From Cristatella mucedo (taxonomy: Eukaryota > Bryozoa > Phylactolaemata > Cristatellidae): a stretch of DNA of 64,000 nt. Location of the stretch: contig WPIO01000022.1 in the NCBI GenBank assembly GCA_009760855.2, forward strand, positions 4,321,501 through 4,385,500, given 5' to 3'. Below the pieces are notes generated by a model. It was not told where the DNA came from. It made no database searches and was given only the letters and a program-made list of their open reading frames with translations. The position numbers and the translations under genes were made by a program. Of this stretch, positions 12,621 through 25,174 are shown in pieces (the stretch's first letter is position 1; each line of letters starts with the position of its first letter).

Positions 12621-14097
12621 TATTGGTATGCTGCTAGTGTTGGTCTAGGTAAATGAAAGTACGTTTTTGGATTGGTTCTCAGTCTACAGCGACAACAGCT
12701 AGCCGGGCAGTGCTAGAAAGCCCCCCTATTTGGAGGTTTGCGACAGGATCACTCGTGTTTCTAATTTCGTTCTACTGACCTAATAGCTGCAGCACGGTGA
12801 TGCTTTGCCACAGAGCTGCAGCTGCAATGGCAAGTCCCCTTGTTAATTAGGACAGTGGGGATGCTGGCAGATAAGCAGAGGTCAACGCTGGCATTTTTTC
12901 CTGGTGATCAACTTGGGGTAAGCTCTGCCTGTCAGCCAATGAGTCATTCAAGTAAGTCAAGTTAAGTTATCTGGCCTGTTCAAATGACTGCCCAACTGTT
13001 GCTCAAGCCGCTGGTAAACCGTTTGTTTGGCTTTCGATGCCCCATCAATACAGTACAGCATAATCACCTGCTTAGTGCTCTGTAACTAGCTGTCGGTTAG
13101 CCCAAGGTTGAGTGCCGTAATGAGAGACGTCTATGTTGGTATGTGCACAGAACTTGATTTCTCTTTTGGACTTGCTGTAGCAGCAGCATCCTAGCAGTGA
13201 GGATTGGTTATTGTTTCATCAGTGGAGGAGGAGAACGTGCAGTTCATTGGTGGGGGACCCAGAAAACTTTTAGATCGATGAGTAGATGCCACACCACGCA
13301 GCACGGGGCAGGTGCAGCACGGGGCAGGTGCAGCACGGGGCAGGTGCATCTTGCTCGTCTGACTGAGAATGTTTGGTAGGGCAGCAGGGACTGCTGCTGC
13401 TGCAGTCCCTGCTGCTGCTGCAGTCCCTGCTGCTGCTGCTGCTGCGAGTGTTGCCACTGGGCCTTATCGCATGTCTTATTAAAACTTCGTGTTAACATAT
13501 TATGTGCCACCAGCATTGCCACATTTATGTAGCATGCACAACCAGCAGCACTGGCTATGGAATCGTTTCACGTCATCTACTGCATCATTTTTTCTAGCAG
13601 CATGAATGTGTATTTGCTGAAACAATGTCGAGCAAGGCATGAGGATTTTTTAATTTTCGGATTGTCGCAGCATGATTGGCTGAGTAGGGAATGTCACGGA
13701 TTTTGGAAGTCCTAGGTTCGAATGTGGATGGTAGTTAAGTTCGGTATAGGTTCATCTATTGTCAGAAGATGGGTTGCTGTGGCACTTGGGGCAAGATGGC
13801 ATACTTAAGAAACTTCCAGAATGCCACCACTTCTAGGCCACAAGGTGGGTGCTATGCATCATTGCCTGCGAATAAAGACAAGAAAGATTACTTGCTATTA
13901 TTGGGCTGCATACTTGTATCCTCAACAATGTACACGTAGGTGCATGCGAGTTTGTTAATGAATACGTCTAAGGGTTTGCAGGTCCACATGGTGGTTCGCA
14001 ATTCGTGTTCAATGAAATCAAAGCTGAGTAAATGCAGATGTGCAGACCGGTACAATTATTTTACGAACCTATCATTACACGATGTACTGGTCTATAT

Positions 14098-14100
<3 letters not shown>
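12621..14100. other. Unassigned, with two short minisatellites
   Basis: A 16-bp unit (cagcacggggcaggtg) is repeated about three times at 13298-13347. An 18-bp unit (ctgctgctgcagtccctg) is repeated at about 13391-13445. Nothing else recognised. Confidence 0.6.
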
Positions 14101-14159
<59 letters not shown>

Positions 14160-14330
14160 GCTCACTCTCTCACCCCCAAGCCTGCCCACGTTCGAGAGGG
14201 AGAGAGTGGGAGAGAGAGAGAGGGGGGAGAGCAGGAGAGGGGGAGAGAGGGAGAGAGAGGGAGAGAGAGAAGGGAGAGAGAGAAGGGAGAGAGGGAGAGA
14301 AAGAGAGAGGGAGGGAGAGAAAGGTGGAGG

Positions 14331-14361
<31 letters not shown>

Positions 14362-14362
14362 C
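14101..14362. repeat. (CT)n then (GA)n, an inverted pair of microsatellites
   Basis: CT repeat at 14101-14155, a 40-bp spacer, then GA repeat with GGGA interruptions at 14195-14362. The two halves can pair. Confidence 0.9.
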
Positions 14363-16689
14363 GAGAGGGAGCACTATCTACAGAGAGTGCTTCTGCATAA
14401 ATCTGACACACACTTCATATTAATGAGTACCATTTGCGAGTAATGTAGGCATACACTGCAGATCAAACACTACACAATCAAACATGTTTAACTGCACTTT
14501 CACAGGAAGCCACTTCAAAAAGTGCTTTGGAAAATGCTCGAGTCACGCGATGAGTAATCAAATATATCATTTTCATTTGAAAGACATGCTTACGGACGTG
14601 TATACAGAAATGCTTTAAGCTGTATACACATTTGTGCGTATGCAGCTATCTACTTGACATATTTTGCTCAGTGCGTGTCTTTTGCACGTGATTCGGAGCA
14701 TCACGTGCAGCATTCGCAGCATTGCAGTCTTGACCTGCTATAGACCACTGCGACTCGCAGAGTGCTTGAGCTGTGGCAATCGTTCTCCTGCTACTGTTAC
14801 TGCAGCTGCTGCTCTGTAGTAGCAACGGGTGCTGCAGCACGGATACTGCTATCCGACTACGCCATTGCCCTCAGCAGCCCTTGTTTTGAAGCTCCGACCA
14901 GTTTGACTGCAAATCGATAAGCTAATCACAGGCGAGCCTGCTGGGAGTGCAGCTTCCTACTGGGAGAGTTGCTGACCGAGTTGTAACTTCCTGCTTTGCT
15001 AGGCCGGCGGTTTCATGAGCCACCTATTCCGGCGAAGCTTGTGCAACCGTTGAGGCAACCATTCTTGACTACTGTGGTGCTCTAGATATTAGCAGCCGTG
15101 ATGGGTTGGCACCTTTTTGCTTGCCAAGTGAGGTCTCGACCGCCTTGCACTTATGGCAGAACCTGTTTTGCTGTGCTGCAACAGGCTGAGTCTGTCGAAG
15201 GGGCTGAGTTGGCAGGACTTGGGGGTTTGGTGCTACTTATGATGGGTTCGGCTCCCAAGAGAGATAGGACATATTATTCTTTATCTCTACAGCTACTAAT
15301 ACCTTGGGCGCAGCAATGCCTTAAAATCCGGCTGACTGCCCAGCCACGTAATATAATGCTCACTCGCAGCTTTCTCTCTGGCTCGCCTGTATAAGTAGAC
15401 GGATGTGGTTTTAATTCACAGCCATCCATCATTTTTTTAAACCCGGCTTTCCTTGGTGAGGTCACTTCGCTACGTATCTATATGATGCATCTGTAGTCAA
15501 GACATAGTGAATCAGACACTGGCCGATTTAAATTGAAAACGCTAAAGGCTGCCGCTGCTTCTTATGCTGGTCAGCAATTGCACGATCTATGAAGACGTCG
15601 ACTTTAGAGGCATCGAGGATGCTTCATGAGCAAGCAGTCAACTGTGTATACATTAATCCTTCCGATGCCGACTTACCCGTCTAGTCTCAGCTCAGCACAT
15701 GGTCAGTTGAGGCATCGGCCATTGTGATGTGATTTCAGGCTATTTCTGCTAATAGGCATGAAGCTACTTTGGTTGCCAGTAATCCTCTAAACGATTGCTT
15801 AGCCGAAGCTGGCGATTTATAGTCTACTAATGCAAACTCTCTGCAGAAACCTAATAACTCTAAACCTAGTGATCGCTGTATGGACTTCGAGTGCACCTTG
15901 CTGACAATGAGCTACGATTATCATCATCAGCTATTAATTTCGGCGATGCCGGTGGGAGAGCTACTTGCTGGTGCCCCAACTGCACTGGCAGATTCCAAAC
16001 GCCAGACAGGAAGGAAGACTGTGCAGTAGCAGCATAAGTTTATAAGCTGCCGCTGCTGCCGACAATAGAATGGCTGTTTAAACTCGTTCTCGTGTTTCCG
16101 TTAAGAAATAATAGCTTTTCAGACCAAGGAAACAAGTGCCCACTCTGCAGTCCAGGGCGGCGCTTTGGCACCGAGTGAATTTATTCACCACACTGCCGTA
16201 GCACTGCTCACGTTGCAGTTCAGTGACTGCCTGTGCAGGGAACAAGTTTGCAATTGGCGCTGGCCCTAATGGCCTTCCTGCACTCTCACACTGTGCTGGC
16301 AGTAGCTTTTTCTAATCAGCTGTTATCCGAATGCTCGCTATGTCGATAGGCATGCAGAAATGATGATGTGTGGAAATGGGGGCTCCTGGCTGCACTTGCA
16401 AAGCATTTCACATCGAACGCTGCAGCTCACCATGCAGGGCACGACAGCAGCCGGTCATACCAACAGTCATTGAGCCGTTGATCGCAGCATGCATAACTGC
16501 TCGGAGATTGGAGGCGGGTACGCTAAACTGTTTATTCAGGCAAAGGTGTGTCGTCAATACAGCATCAGCCGTAGCAACTTTTGCAGAATTGCCTTACTCT
16601 GCTGTTTGCCGTAAAGATAGTGAGCGTCGGTTGCCTGAACTCTTGCTTGATTACTCCATAGATCCAAAATGGCTCGTACATAAGCATTT
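14363..16689. other. Unassigned
   Basis: No recognisable gene or repeat. Only short shadow frames are present. The 5' part of the frame opening at 16370 precedes the LINE-A homology and is not itself recognised. Confidence 0.4.
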
Positions 16690-19371
16690 CAAGGCAAGGG
16701 GCTCAAGGGAGCATTATGATAACTCACTCGACCAAGTTTGCTCCTGCAACCACACACTATCATCACCAATTATTACCAAATTCTGTTTATCTGACCACAT
16801 GCAGATCTCATTCGGTCTACATTGTGTGCCCTCATCCTCATATAAAATCACAAGTGAATCGCAAAACCTCAAGACCCTTGACATCGATGCTGTCCGTTCG
16901 AGAATATCTTCTTTGCCTCTGCTGCTCGATCCCTCTTCCGACCTGTCATCATTGGTAGATTGCTACAACACAACGCTACCTGACATGCTCAGCGAGTTTG
17001 CACCTCTGACTAAGCACACTGTGCACCCTTGCTCATGCTACCTTTGGTTTACCTCAGACATTAAACTAGCTAGGTATGCTAAACACAAGCTTGAAGAAGC
17101 TGACAAAAGACCAGGACGGTCTATCGAGAGGCAAACAAGGACTTCTGCAGATCGTTCCAATCGATCCTATCAAAGGTCAAGTCTTGCTTCGATAAAAACA
17201 TTGTTGAATCACAGATACACCATCCAAAAATGCTGATGTCTACGATCAATCATCTCCTTAGCCGCTCCCAGGTTAGCTCCTTACCTAGTGATTTCTGTGA
17301 TGGTCTAGCTGATCGCTTCTCTAGCTTCTTTGTCAACAAGATAGACAAGATCAGGGAGTCCATCCTTAAGGTGGCAGCACGCCCCTGGAGTCCTGCCCCT
17401 CAATCCATTGCAGCACCTGAATGTCGACATCATATACCGATCAAAGTAGACAACTAGTCCTCTAGACCCAATTTCCAATGTCCTACTTCTACGATTCATT
17501 GATCTGCTGCTGCAACGCATAACTAGCATCATAAATATGTCATTAGCCTCAGGTCATGTCCCAGCACCTTTTAAAAAGGCTGTAGTCAGGCAACTACTTA
17601 AGAAAGTAACACTAGACCAAGAGAACTTAAGTAACTTTCTCTCAGTCTTCCTTGTACTGTTTCTATCAGAGATACTGGAATAAGTCGTCGCAGACCATCT
17701 GAACTGATATATTGAAACTTCAAACCTTACTTGTAAGTTCCAGTCTGGTTTTAGAGCTAATCCCTCCATAGAGCCGGCATTGCTTTGGGTGTAAAACGAC
17801 CTACTTAGGAATGCAGACATGGGTAGAGTATCTCTGCTTGTTTTGCTCGATCTTTCGGCAGCTTTTGGTGCTATCTTCACCAAGTCTTTCTTGAGCACCG
17901 CTCACCTCACCTGGGCGTCACTGGCACTGGATTGCAGTGGTTCAGATCCTATCTCAGTGGGAGGCTCTAGAGTATTGATATGAATAGACGAAGATCATCA
18001 GACTGAATCCTCTGAAGTGTGAGGTATCTCATGGCCCCTTGTTTGTTTGGTCCTGTTCTTTTCATGGTTTATACTCTCCCTCTTGCCGATGAGATTTCCA
18101 GGCACAATCTAGTTTTTCACTTCTATGCAGATGACACTCAGTTGTACCTTTGCTTTGATCCATCCCAGCCATCCAGCACATCAAATTCTCTCAACTCCCT
18201 TGCTACATGTATTGACGACATCCGCAAATGGATGGCAGCAAATTTTCTTAAATTGAATGAGGATAAAATCAGCTTACTAGTTATGGGTAAATCAAGTGTG
18301 ATTCAGAAATGGGAAAGTTTAACGCTCACAGGCAGCTCTGCCAGCATATCTCCTGTTGAATCTGAGCGAAATCTGTGTGTCCTGTTCCAAAGTGACCTTT
18401 CATTAACTACCACATCAGCTCGACTGTCAAGTCTGCCTACCTGCAGCTACATTACATAGCATTGCTAAAATTCGGGCTTGTTTGGACAGGGATACCACAT
18501 CTAAGTTGGTCCATGTATTTATGATGCACCCCGTCCTGACTTCTGTAACTCATTGCTTGCTGGTCTAGCGGCCTGCACAATTAGGCGCTAACAGCTGGTG
18601 CAAATCTCTGCAGCCAGGCTTGTCTGTCGTGAGCGTCGCAGTTGTCACATCACACCATTTCTCGGCGACCTGCACTGGCTACCAGTCAAGCAACGCATCG
18701 ACTTCAAGATTTTGTCACTCCCTTTTAGGCCCCTCCATTCTTTGGCTCCAGCATACCAATCAGATCTACTCCACACCCTGCTAAGCATCGTACTTTCGGA
18801 ATCTAATCGTTTACCAATACTTTGCACGAACCTCAAATCCTTTCACTACCAACGCAAGGTCGCCACATCCCCTGACTTCACCACATTTAAAAGGAAACTG
18901 AGATCGTATCTACTTATAACACCATTTAGTGCAGTGGCTCTCAACCTGTGGGTCGTTACCCGTTTGGAGATCGAACGACCCTTTCACAGAGGTCGCCTAA
19001 GACCATCGGAAAACGTGCACTTCCACATTTTCAACAAACAATTTTATGGTTGGGGTTCACCGCAACATGAGGAACTGAAATAAAGGATCGCGGTATTAGG
19101 AAGGTCGAGAACCACTGATTTAGTCGGTCCATGCGATTCGACTTTTGCAAGCTTATGCATGCTGACACTGTGCATGCAGCCACTAACCATATTTGCATGC
19201 TGACGCTGTGCATATCATCTCTAGCCATGCTATGCTCGTTGTTATAATTGAGCATACTACAACTAACCATTCGATCGTGCTTCCTATGCAGCAAATCTAA
19301 AGTGCCTAGAAAGAGATTTAGTTCTCTGAGGGTGCTCTAACAAATGTATTATAATAATTATTATTATTATT
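16690..19371 (+). mobile_element. LINE-A copy, longest plus-strand example (endonuclease end to tail)
   Basis: In order: the end of the APE endonuclease (SLDQVCSCNHTLSSPIITK, FCLSDHMQISFGL), the linker (SEFAPLTKHTVHPCSCYLWF), the 5' RT (GLADRFSSFFVNKIDKIRES), the RT palm with intact YADD in HFYADDTQLYLCF (18117-18158), the C-terminal domain (18598-18930) and the 3' end 'gaaagagatttagttctctg' plus ATT-rich tail. Frameshifts and stops (for example near 17457 and 17680) inactivate it. A SPIN-like MITE splits its end. CR1/L2-like by motif; clade not certain. Confidence 0.82.
18932..19117. mobile_element. SPIN-like hAT MITE (186 bp)
   Basis: Ends CAGTGGCTCTCAACC and GAGAACCACTG are inverted repeats. 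Internal 'cctgtgggtcgttacc', 'gaacgaccctttcacagagg' and 'gcctaagaccatcggaaaac' match, from memory, the SPACE INVADERS/Charlie-type non-autonomous hAT family. ATTTAGTG (18924-18931) and ATTTAGTC (19118-19125) are an 8-bp duplication with one change, the hAT hallmark. It sits inside the LINE-A 3' end. Confidence 0.85.
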
Positions 19372-20739
19372 ACGTATTACCCACTCTCAATAAGACATTA
19401 GTCAGCTCCCCACTAGCCTCGTCGTCCTGCTGCCAGGTGGTGACGGTCTGATCTTGCCAGCAAGCTCGAGTTTCTCACAAGGTAGTCTCTCAGGTAGAAT
19501 CTGTCAGGAAGTGTCAGCCTTTCCTGACACAACCTTCTCAGACCTGATTTGTGTACCTGTCCTGTTACCGAAGGCTGATCGCTCTTGCTACCAACCTTTC
19601 GGCCGCGAATTTCACCGCTAACCTGCTGTATGCCCAAGCTCCGAGCTCTGATCGCTCTCATGTATCTGAAGTGGTTCACGAGTTTCTAATCTCCAACCCC
19701 CCCCCCCCCGATAGCCAGCCAGTTTTTTTTTACAACCTGGGCATTAATGATGCGTAATCAGAAAATTGGTTTAAAATTTGATACAAACCAAGTTGTTGTC
19801 TGAGGTTCATTTCACAAGAAAGATTTTAGAAATGCAATCAAAGGTGTTTATGATTTCCTATTAAAATGGAAGCATTAAAAACAGTGATTATGCAGACCAT
19901 GTCTAACCCGAAGGAAACCAGAAGCAAATTGCTTGGAAACAACAAGATTACCAATCTATTTAGCATATGCAAATTGTGTTCCAACTTCTTGAACCTCGAG
20001 ACATTGAGGTACACGTTCTTAGCTTGTTGAGATTTATGATTGTGACTTCCATAAAAAGCTTCCTATTTAGTGTGGCTTTGTGCTATAGAAATTTTACAGC
20101 TCGACAAGTGTTACACGGATCAATATGAGATTTAAAATGTGAACTGAGCTCTGCTTGTGTACCGCTTGATCAGGCAGCTAATATCTGCATTCGGTCGGAT
20201 AAGCAGTGTTGTATTTGCCCTCGAGCGTCCTTAAACGTTACAACCTAAAGCCATGCTTTATTATTAGATTAGCTAATTGTTTTTAATATTGTAAAGTGTC
20301 CTGCATATTTTGAGGGGTTCGGCACATTTTTTATCGCATGCTATAGAGCCTGCTGATTTTTCTAGAACGCCCTGTTTGGACATTCGGCCTCTAACTGATC
20401 TTGACTTTTCAAGGACTTCCGAAGATCGACATCGCTGCTAACATTAAATTAAAAGATAGTTGATGCTGGTGGCACGATGGCACGATCGCCGCGCTATCGG
20501 CTCTCATCATACGATTAATTATTAAATCTGGGAAATGCGTCCCGGGTGCAGGGGAAATAGCTACCTCCAAAGCATCCCGTCATCCTTCCATTCGTCGTTA
20601 ACAATCTCGTCGTAAACTCTTATGCTGCTTGAATTTCGTCGGGCAACTATGACATGCAGCTCGTTCGAATGCGAAAGGTCAATTTCGCTGTATCTCGAAC
20701 AGCCCTTTTTAGTCGGGATCCCGGCGTTGCGGAAACGCA
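19372..20739. other. Unassigned
   Basis: C12 run near 19698-19710. No gene or repeat that I recognise. Confidence 0.4.
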
Positions 20740-21420
20740 TTCTCTAACCGCATCTTTAGCTGTTACCCCTCCGAGCTAAGCGTCTCAGAAGAGCGAGACG
20801 TTCCGCCATGCGCGCGCGAGAGACGTAGGTGTCGAGCTGCCTTTTTTTCTCTAGCGCGAGCTGACAACGACAATGCAACGGCTGGGTGTGGAATTCCCAA
20901 CGCTCGTCCGAAAGTGAAAGCCCACATTCCCCGCCGCAACGGAACCGCTGTAGCGCCACGCGGGGAATGGCGGATTCGTCGGCCGGGCGCCAGAATGCGA
21001 GTTCTCAGCCCGCACTGACGTCACTGGCGGCGGTGGAGCGCCAATCGGGGGCCTCCTGTGCAGCCGCCGCCTCGGGGCGCGCGAAAGCCGAAGGCCGCCG
21101 GAAGCAGCTCGCGTGCTACGGACCCCACGTGAGGCCGGCGGAAATGTGATTAGCGACTTCGGGAGTTATGAAAGATCCCCCCCCCCAATAGCACAATCTG
21201 CCCAGCGGGCGATCGAGCCGCGCCAGGCTTCATACCGCAGCTGCCATCGCCGGCTGAGTCTCGCGGCTCCTGAAACACGCTATTACATTATAAGTACATT
21301 TTTTTATATCGCCGGAGCGAAATTTTCTCTGAGTCTTGGGATCTTTGGCGGAATTTCGCGACGAATATCGAAGCGCGATCGCGTACCGAGTTCATCGTTG
21401 CAGCGAGCGCGCGTGAGCTA
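20740..21420. promoter_or_regulatory. CpG-rich promoter-like block
   Basis: This block is markedly richer in GC and CpG than its flanks and free of recognisable repeats. It holds a perfect cAMP-response palindrome TGACGTCA (21016-21023), CCAATCGG (21041-21048), CATGCGCGCGCG (about 20808-20819, NRF1-like) and a C10 run near 21180. No transcript is evident; promoter function is inferred. Confidence 0.3.
20967..21128 (+). CDS. Possible first coding exon, unknown product
   Basis: In a CpG-rich block of otherwise repeat-free sequence, an ATG in the context GGGAATGGCG opens 54 codons: MADSSAGRQNASSQPALTS, then an Ala/Ser/Arg-rich part ending ACYGPH. They run to a possible phase-0 donor CAC|GTGAGG at 21129. 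The frame closes six codons later if unspliced. TGACGTCA and CCAAT motifs lie within it. I recognise no family and find no downstream exon, so this may be chance. Confidence 0.22.
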
Positions 21421-21428
21421 ACGTGCTC

Positions 21429-22399
21429 CGGTTATAGAGATATTTGAAGATGTTTCGGCAATGTTAACTCATTGGTGTGCGCTAAGCAGAGCGATCGTAA
21501 AACGAAGATAGATAGCACAGGCCGCCGTCCCAGGTGTGGCACTTTTGATTTCTCTCTTTTTACAGGCCAGTGAGAGTTCGAGCTGTAGAAACTTTACTTC
21601 GGTACTTTTGTCAGTGCTCATGTCAGTAATTACTCAAGGTCAAAGTCTTGATTCTTCTATTCGGCGTCAGCTAGAGAGCGGAGGGCTGGGAATGCTTCCG
21701 GCTTGTTATTGATTTTCCTGCTCGAACAGGTTTCGTCTCGTGACTGCCTACGTACGGGAACGATGTTTCGTAAACAGGGCAGGGGGTGGCCTCGAACTGA
21801 CAGACGTACGCGAAACCGCTACCTAGTCGTCCATATAAGGATTAGAGTCATCCAAAGCTATGCAGGCCGACTGAAACTCTACAGCGAATATCTTATTCGG
21901 ATTCATTGTTTTTATAGGCTTTATTCTGAAGAAATAACCCGATAAGGTAGTTTATAACAGTGCCAAGACGTGATCAAATCTTGCTGATGTCACTAACTTG
22001 CTACCAACCTCCATAATATCGTAAGACTTCATTGAAAAACCCCTTTCAGTAAAAATACGTACAGGAGGAGCCATAGCACGAATACACACCCTGATAAAAT
22101 AGTCCGTGACGAGACAGCCCCGACCAAACAGTCCGTCAAATTAGCCGGGACAGAATATTAATTCGATGAATCCAAAGCTGATGAAAGAGACCGGTAAAAA
22201 CATCCAATATGAACGATATGATTGATCTGTAAAGTAACAAGTACGTTCAGCGGAATCAGTCAGTGGAAGATATCGACCAGCTGAAGAAATTTATTAGTTG
22301 ACGAAATCACTCGCCGTGGTGCAGAACGGGTATATAAAGAGTTCATGTTTACGCTAACATAAAATAATAAAATGTATCTCCATCTACAGTTCAACTTCA
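21429..22399. other. Unassigned
   Basis: AT-richer unique-looking sequence without a supported gene. Confidence 0.4.
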
Positions 22400-23430
22400 C
22401 AAAGCCAGAATGACTATATGTGTGTCATGCAGGAGATTTTTCTATAGCGCACTCAAATCCTACGGCGCTTTCGGTACGCATGCGGTAATATTAACTAATT
22501 TGATGTATCACACTCAGAGATTTACATCTCATTCTAGGCACTTTAGATTTGCTGCAAAGGAAACATGATCGAATGGTTAGTGGTAGCATGCTCATAAAAA
22601 CAAGAATAACATGATTAAGGGTGACATGCACAGGGTCAGCATGCAAGTACGGTTAGTGGCAGCATGCACAATGTCAGCATGCATAAGCACATAAAGGTCG
22701 AATCACAGGGACTCACTAAATGCTGTGATAAATAGATGCATTTTAGTTTCCGTTTAAATGTGGATAGGTCAGGAGATGTCGTAATGCAAATCGGAAGTGA
22801 GTTCCAGGCATTGGGAGCATATGAACTAAAGGCAAGGTCTCCAAAGGATTTGAGGTTTGTACGAGGTATAGGTAGACGATTAGATTCCGAAAAGTGGGTG
22901 GTACGATGCTTGGCCTGGTGGGGGAATAGATCTGATAGGTAGTCTTGAGCCAAAGAAGGAAGGGACCTAAAAGTGACTGACAAAGCTTTGATGTCGATGC
23001 GTAACTTGACTGTTAGCCAGTGCAGGTCGGCAAGAAGTGGTGAGATGTGGCATCTGCGACGGTAGCCAACAGACTTTATCTCACGCAACAACGAGAAAGT
23101 GAAAAGCACAGCTGAGTCAGGATGGCAGTTGAGGTAGTGAGTAACATGAAAGTAGCAGCTCAGGACGGCTGGCAAGGATGTGCCATAGTCGACAGCAGAA
23201 GAGTAGTTGTTGTTGCGCAAAAACTTCGGAGGTGAGTTCAACAATTTCGGATCTGACGAGAAAAACCTTCTGTTGCCAACGGTTTTTAAGCATCGGAATG
23301 GAACAGTGAATTTATTTTCGAGTTCATGAGAGCACAAGGATGCTTGAACTGGTTGAGTTAGGTACGAAGAAGCCAGTCCATGGCGGTCGGCCTTGCAGGT
23401 CGGAGTAAGAATTTTACTCTGCATCCGTTG
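22400..23430 (-). mobile_element. LINE-B 3' region interrupted by a LINE-A
   Basis: 22400-22486 and 23058-23430 join into the LINE-B 3' sequence (compare 36300-36790). The interruption is a minus-strand 5'-truncated LINE-A, listed separately. Confidence 0.75.
22487..23057 (-). mobile_element. LINE-A 3' fragment inside LINE-B
   Basis: It carries the 3' hairpin region at about 22525-22545 and the C-terminal frame up to SLHWL-type sequence. On the minus strand one frame covers FGDLAFSSYAPNAWNSLP and LADLHWLTVKLRID. 5'-truncated at about 23057. Confidence 0.8.
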
Positions 23431-23649
23431 ATCTAACGGAAATAAAACATGTTCTTGAATTGAAAAGTCACAAATAGTTGATGTTTACAAATAGCTATTG
23501 AGGAAATAGAATCTCAGAAAGAAAAATAGTTGCTGATAAATTACTGATTTCATTATCAAGAGGTGGGAGTTAATTCTGATAGAAGTACATTGTGGTGTGC
23601 CCAGAAGCCACCTGTTGATGCAGGTTGAATTCACTGATTGGGATTCAAC

Positions 23650-25174
23650 AAAAATCATCCAGCCGACTCAAACAGCTGATCTTGCAATGAACGGTCCTGC
23701 CAAGTCAGTAGCGGAGTCAGTATTAAGACACGAGCTGCAGAAAGCCTGGGCAACTTTGAAGAATAATTAACAAAAGCTCAAGTGGATTACTTCACCAGAA
23801 GAAGCAGCAAGACAACCACTAACGCATTCAGCGCCTCAATTGGGATCGGGATCGAGACCGCTGAAGAAAGCACAGCAGCGGCCGTATCCGACGATCCGAC
23901 GATCGTCGCAGAAAGTGTCGTCCTGAATTACTTCTCCCAGAATTAGTCTGGGAATTTTAAATTTAGTTCTGTGGGATTCCGGAGAAGATGAAGTTAATCA
24001 AGCCGCGACGTATAGATCAGAAGAAAACCTGCACATTCTAGAGCAGCGTCGTCATTGATTCTTGGATGGCACTTTCACAGTGGCTTCATTGATTTTGTTC
24101 AGGTCATCACTATCTTTCATAAATTGGTAGATGGATTAACCGCTCCTTGGATCGACATTACTCTATAAAATAAGACTGACTGGACGTCTCTGAATCGAGT
24201 TTTCCAAAGGTTCAGCACTTGAAACCAACAGTGAACCGAGTGCTGTGGTGGTCGACTTCGTAAAAACCAGTCAGACTGCCACGAGGAAGGTTTTCATAGC
24301 CATTTAACTAGTTGAATGCCTTTTATATTTTGATAAATGGCGGAAATGGCGGAGGCGGAGCGAACAGGAGCTTCATCTGACGAATAGCCATCATTACGAC
24401 AAAAACTTCCCCTCACACGTCAAGATGCTGCTGCTGGCATTAAGTTCCGTTCGAAGTGCTGACATCGCAGATGAGTTTGCAATGCTGGTGGAAAGATTTC
24501 CGAGGAAAGGCGGCGATCCAGTCATCGACTACTAGGAAGATAACCGCATCTAGTTTGGACAAGAAATATGGAGCCTAGGAGCAGCACCTCTCTTCGCAGT
24601 CCAACTTCAGAATATCGCGAATGCGTCGTAGAGGGTCTACCAGTGACAAATAATTCCAGAGGCGAAGCTAGGGGAGGGCAAGGGTGGCAGCTGCCAGCCG
24701 GTGCCTGGTCATCAGCTGCCATCCCCTGGCCTGGTGGCTGGTAGCCGAGTCTGACAGCCGGCCTGGCGGCTAGCGGCCGCGCTTGCTAACCGGCTGGCCC
24801 CTTGATCCCTTGGCCAGGCTGCACGACACCCGCAGTCACTGGGGCTCCGCCCCCAGACACCCCTTTACAGGGGGCTCCGCCCCCAGACCCCTAGCCACCG
24901 CGGCGCTCCAATCCGGGCTTCACCTCTGAATAACTCGGTAGAAGCATGGCATCACAGTTTCCAAAAAATCTAGTGATTATCATCATCCATCACTTCAAAA
25001 TCACTTGGCAGTTCCTGGAAAAAACAGAATAACGTGGATGGCGGCATCACCGGTTTCCAGGGTAACAATCAAAAGCATCGAAGTAAAATTCGTGCAAATA
25101 GCCAAAGTCTCCGTATTCTTGTTCCGACCTATGACGACATAACATACCTCGATGGTCTCCATGGAATTACCTAA
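23650..25174 (+). pseudogene. MULE-family transposase pseudogene
   Basis: Not an open frame, but the family blocks appear in order: LWDSGEDEVNQAATYRSEEN then LHILEQRRH (23967-24055), a stop replacing the usual Trp, FLDGTF with the first catalytic Asp (24059-24076), a frameshifted TIFHKL..NKTDW region, PSAVVVDFVKTSQTATRKVF with the second Asp (Asp codon 24254-24256), HVKMLLLALSSVRSADIADE, ERFPRKGGDPVIDY then a stop, and GLPVTNNS at about 24634. An hAT MITE splits NNS|NNS, and the frame resumes NNSVEAWHHSFQK (24929), ending YDDITYLDGLHGIT and TAA (25172-25174). These are the DGTF, TDxE and LPRTNNSVEGWH blocks of MULE transposases from memory. At least two stops and a frameshift; N-terminus not defined. 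Confidence 0.85.
24657..24928. mobile_element. hAT-type MITE inserted in the MULE pseudogene (272 bp)
   Basis: Ends CAGAGGCGAAGCTAGGGG and (reverse complement) CAGAGGTGAAGCCCGG. The 8-bp duplication is AATAATTC (24649-24656) / AATAACTC (24929-24936). The interior has direct copies of 'ggggctccgcccccagac'. No coding capacity. Confidence 0.88.

Noticed and set aside
16370-16690. Start of the 288-codon frame as a host gene
   Set aside because: The downstream part is clearly LINE-A endonuclease and linker. The upstream part is unrecognised and probably a chance extension.
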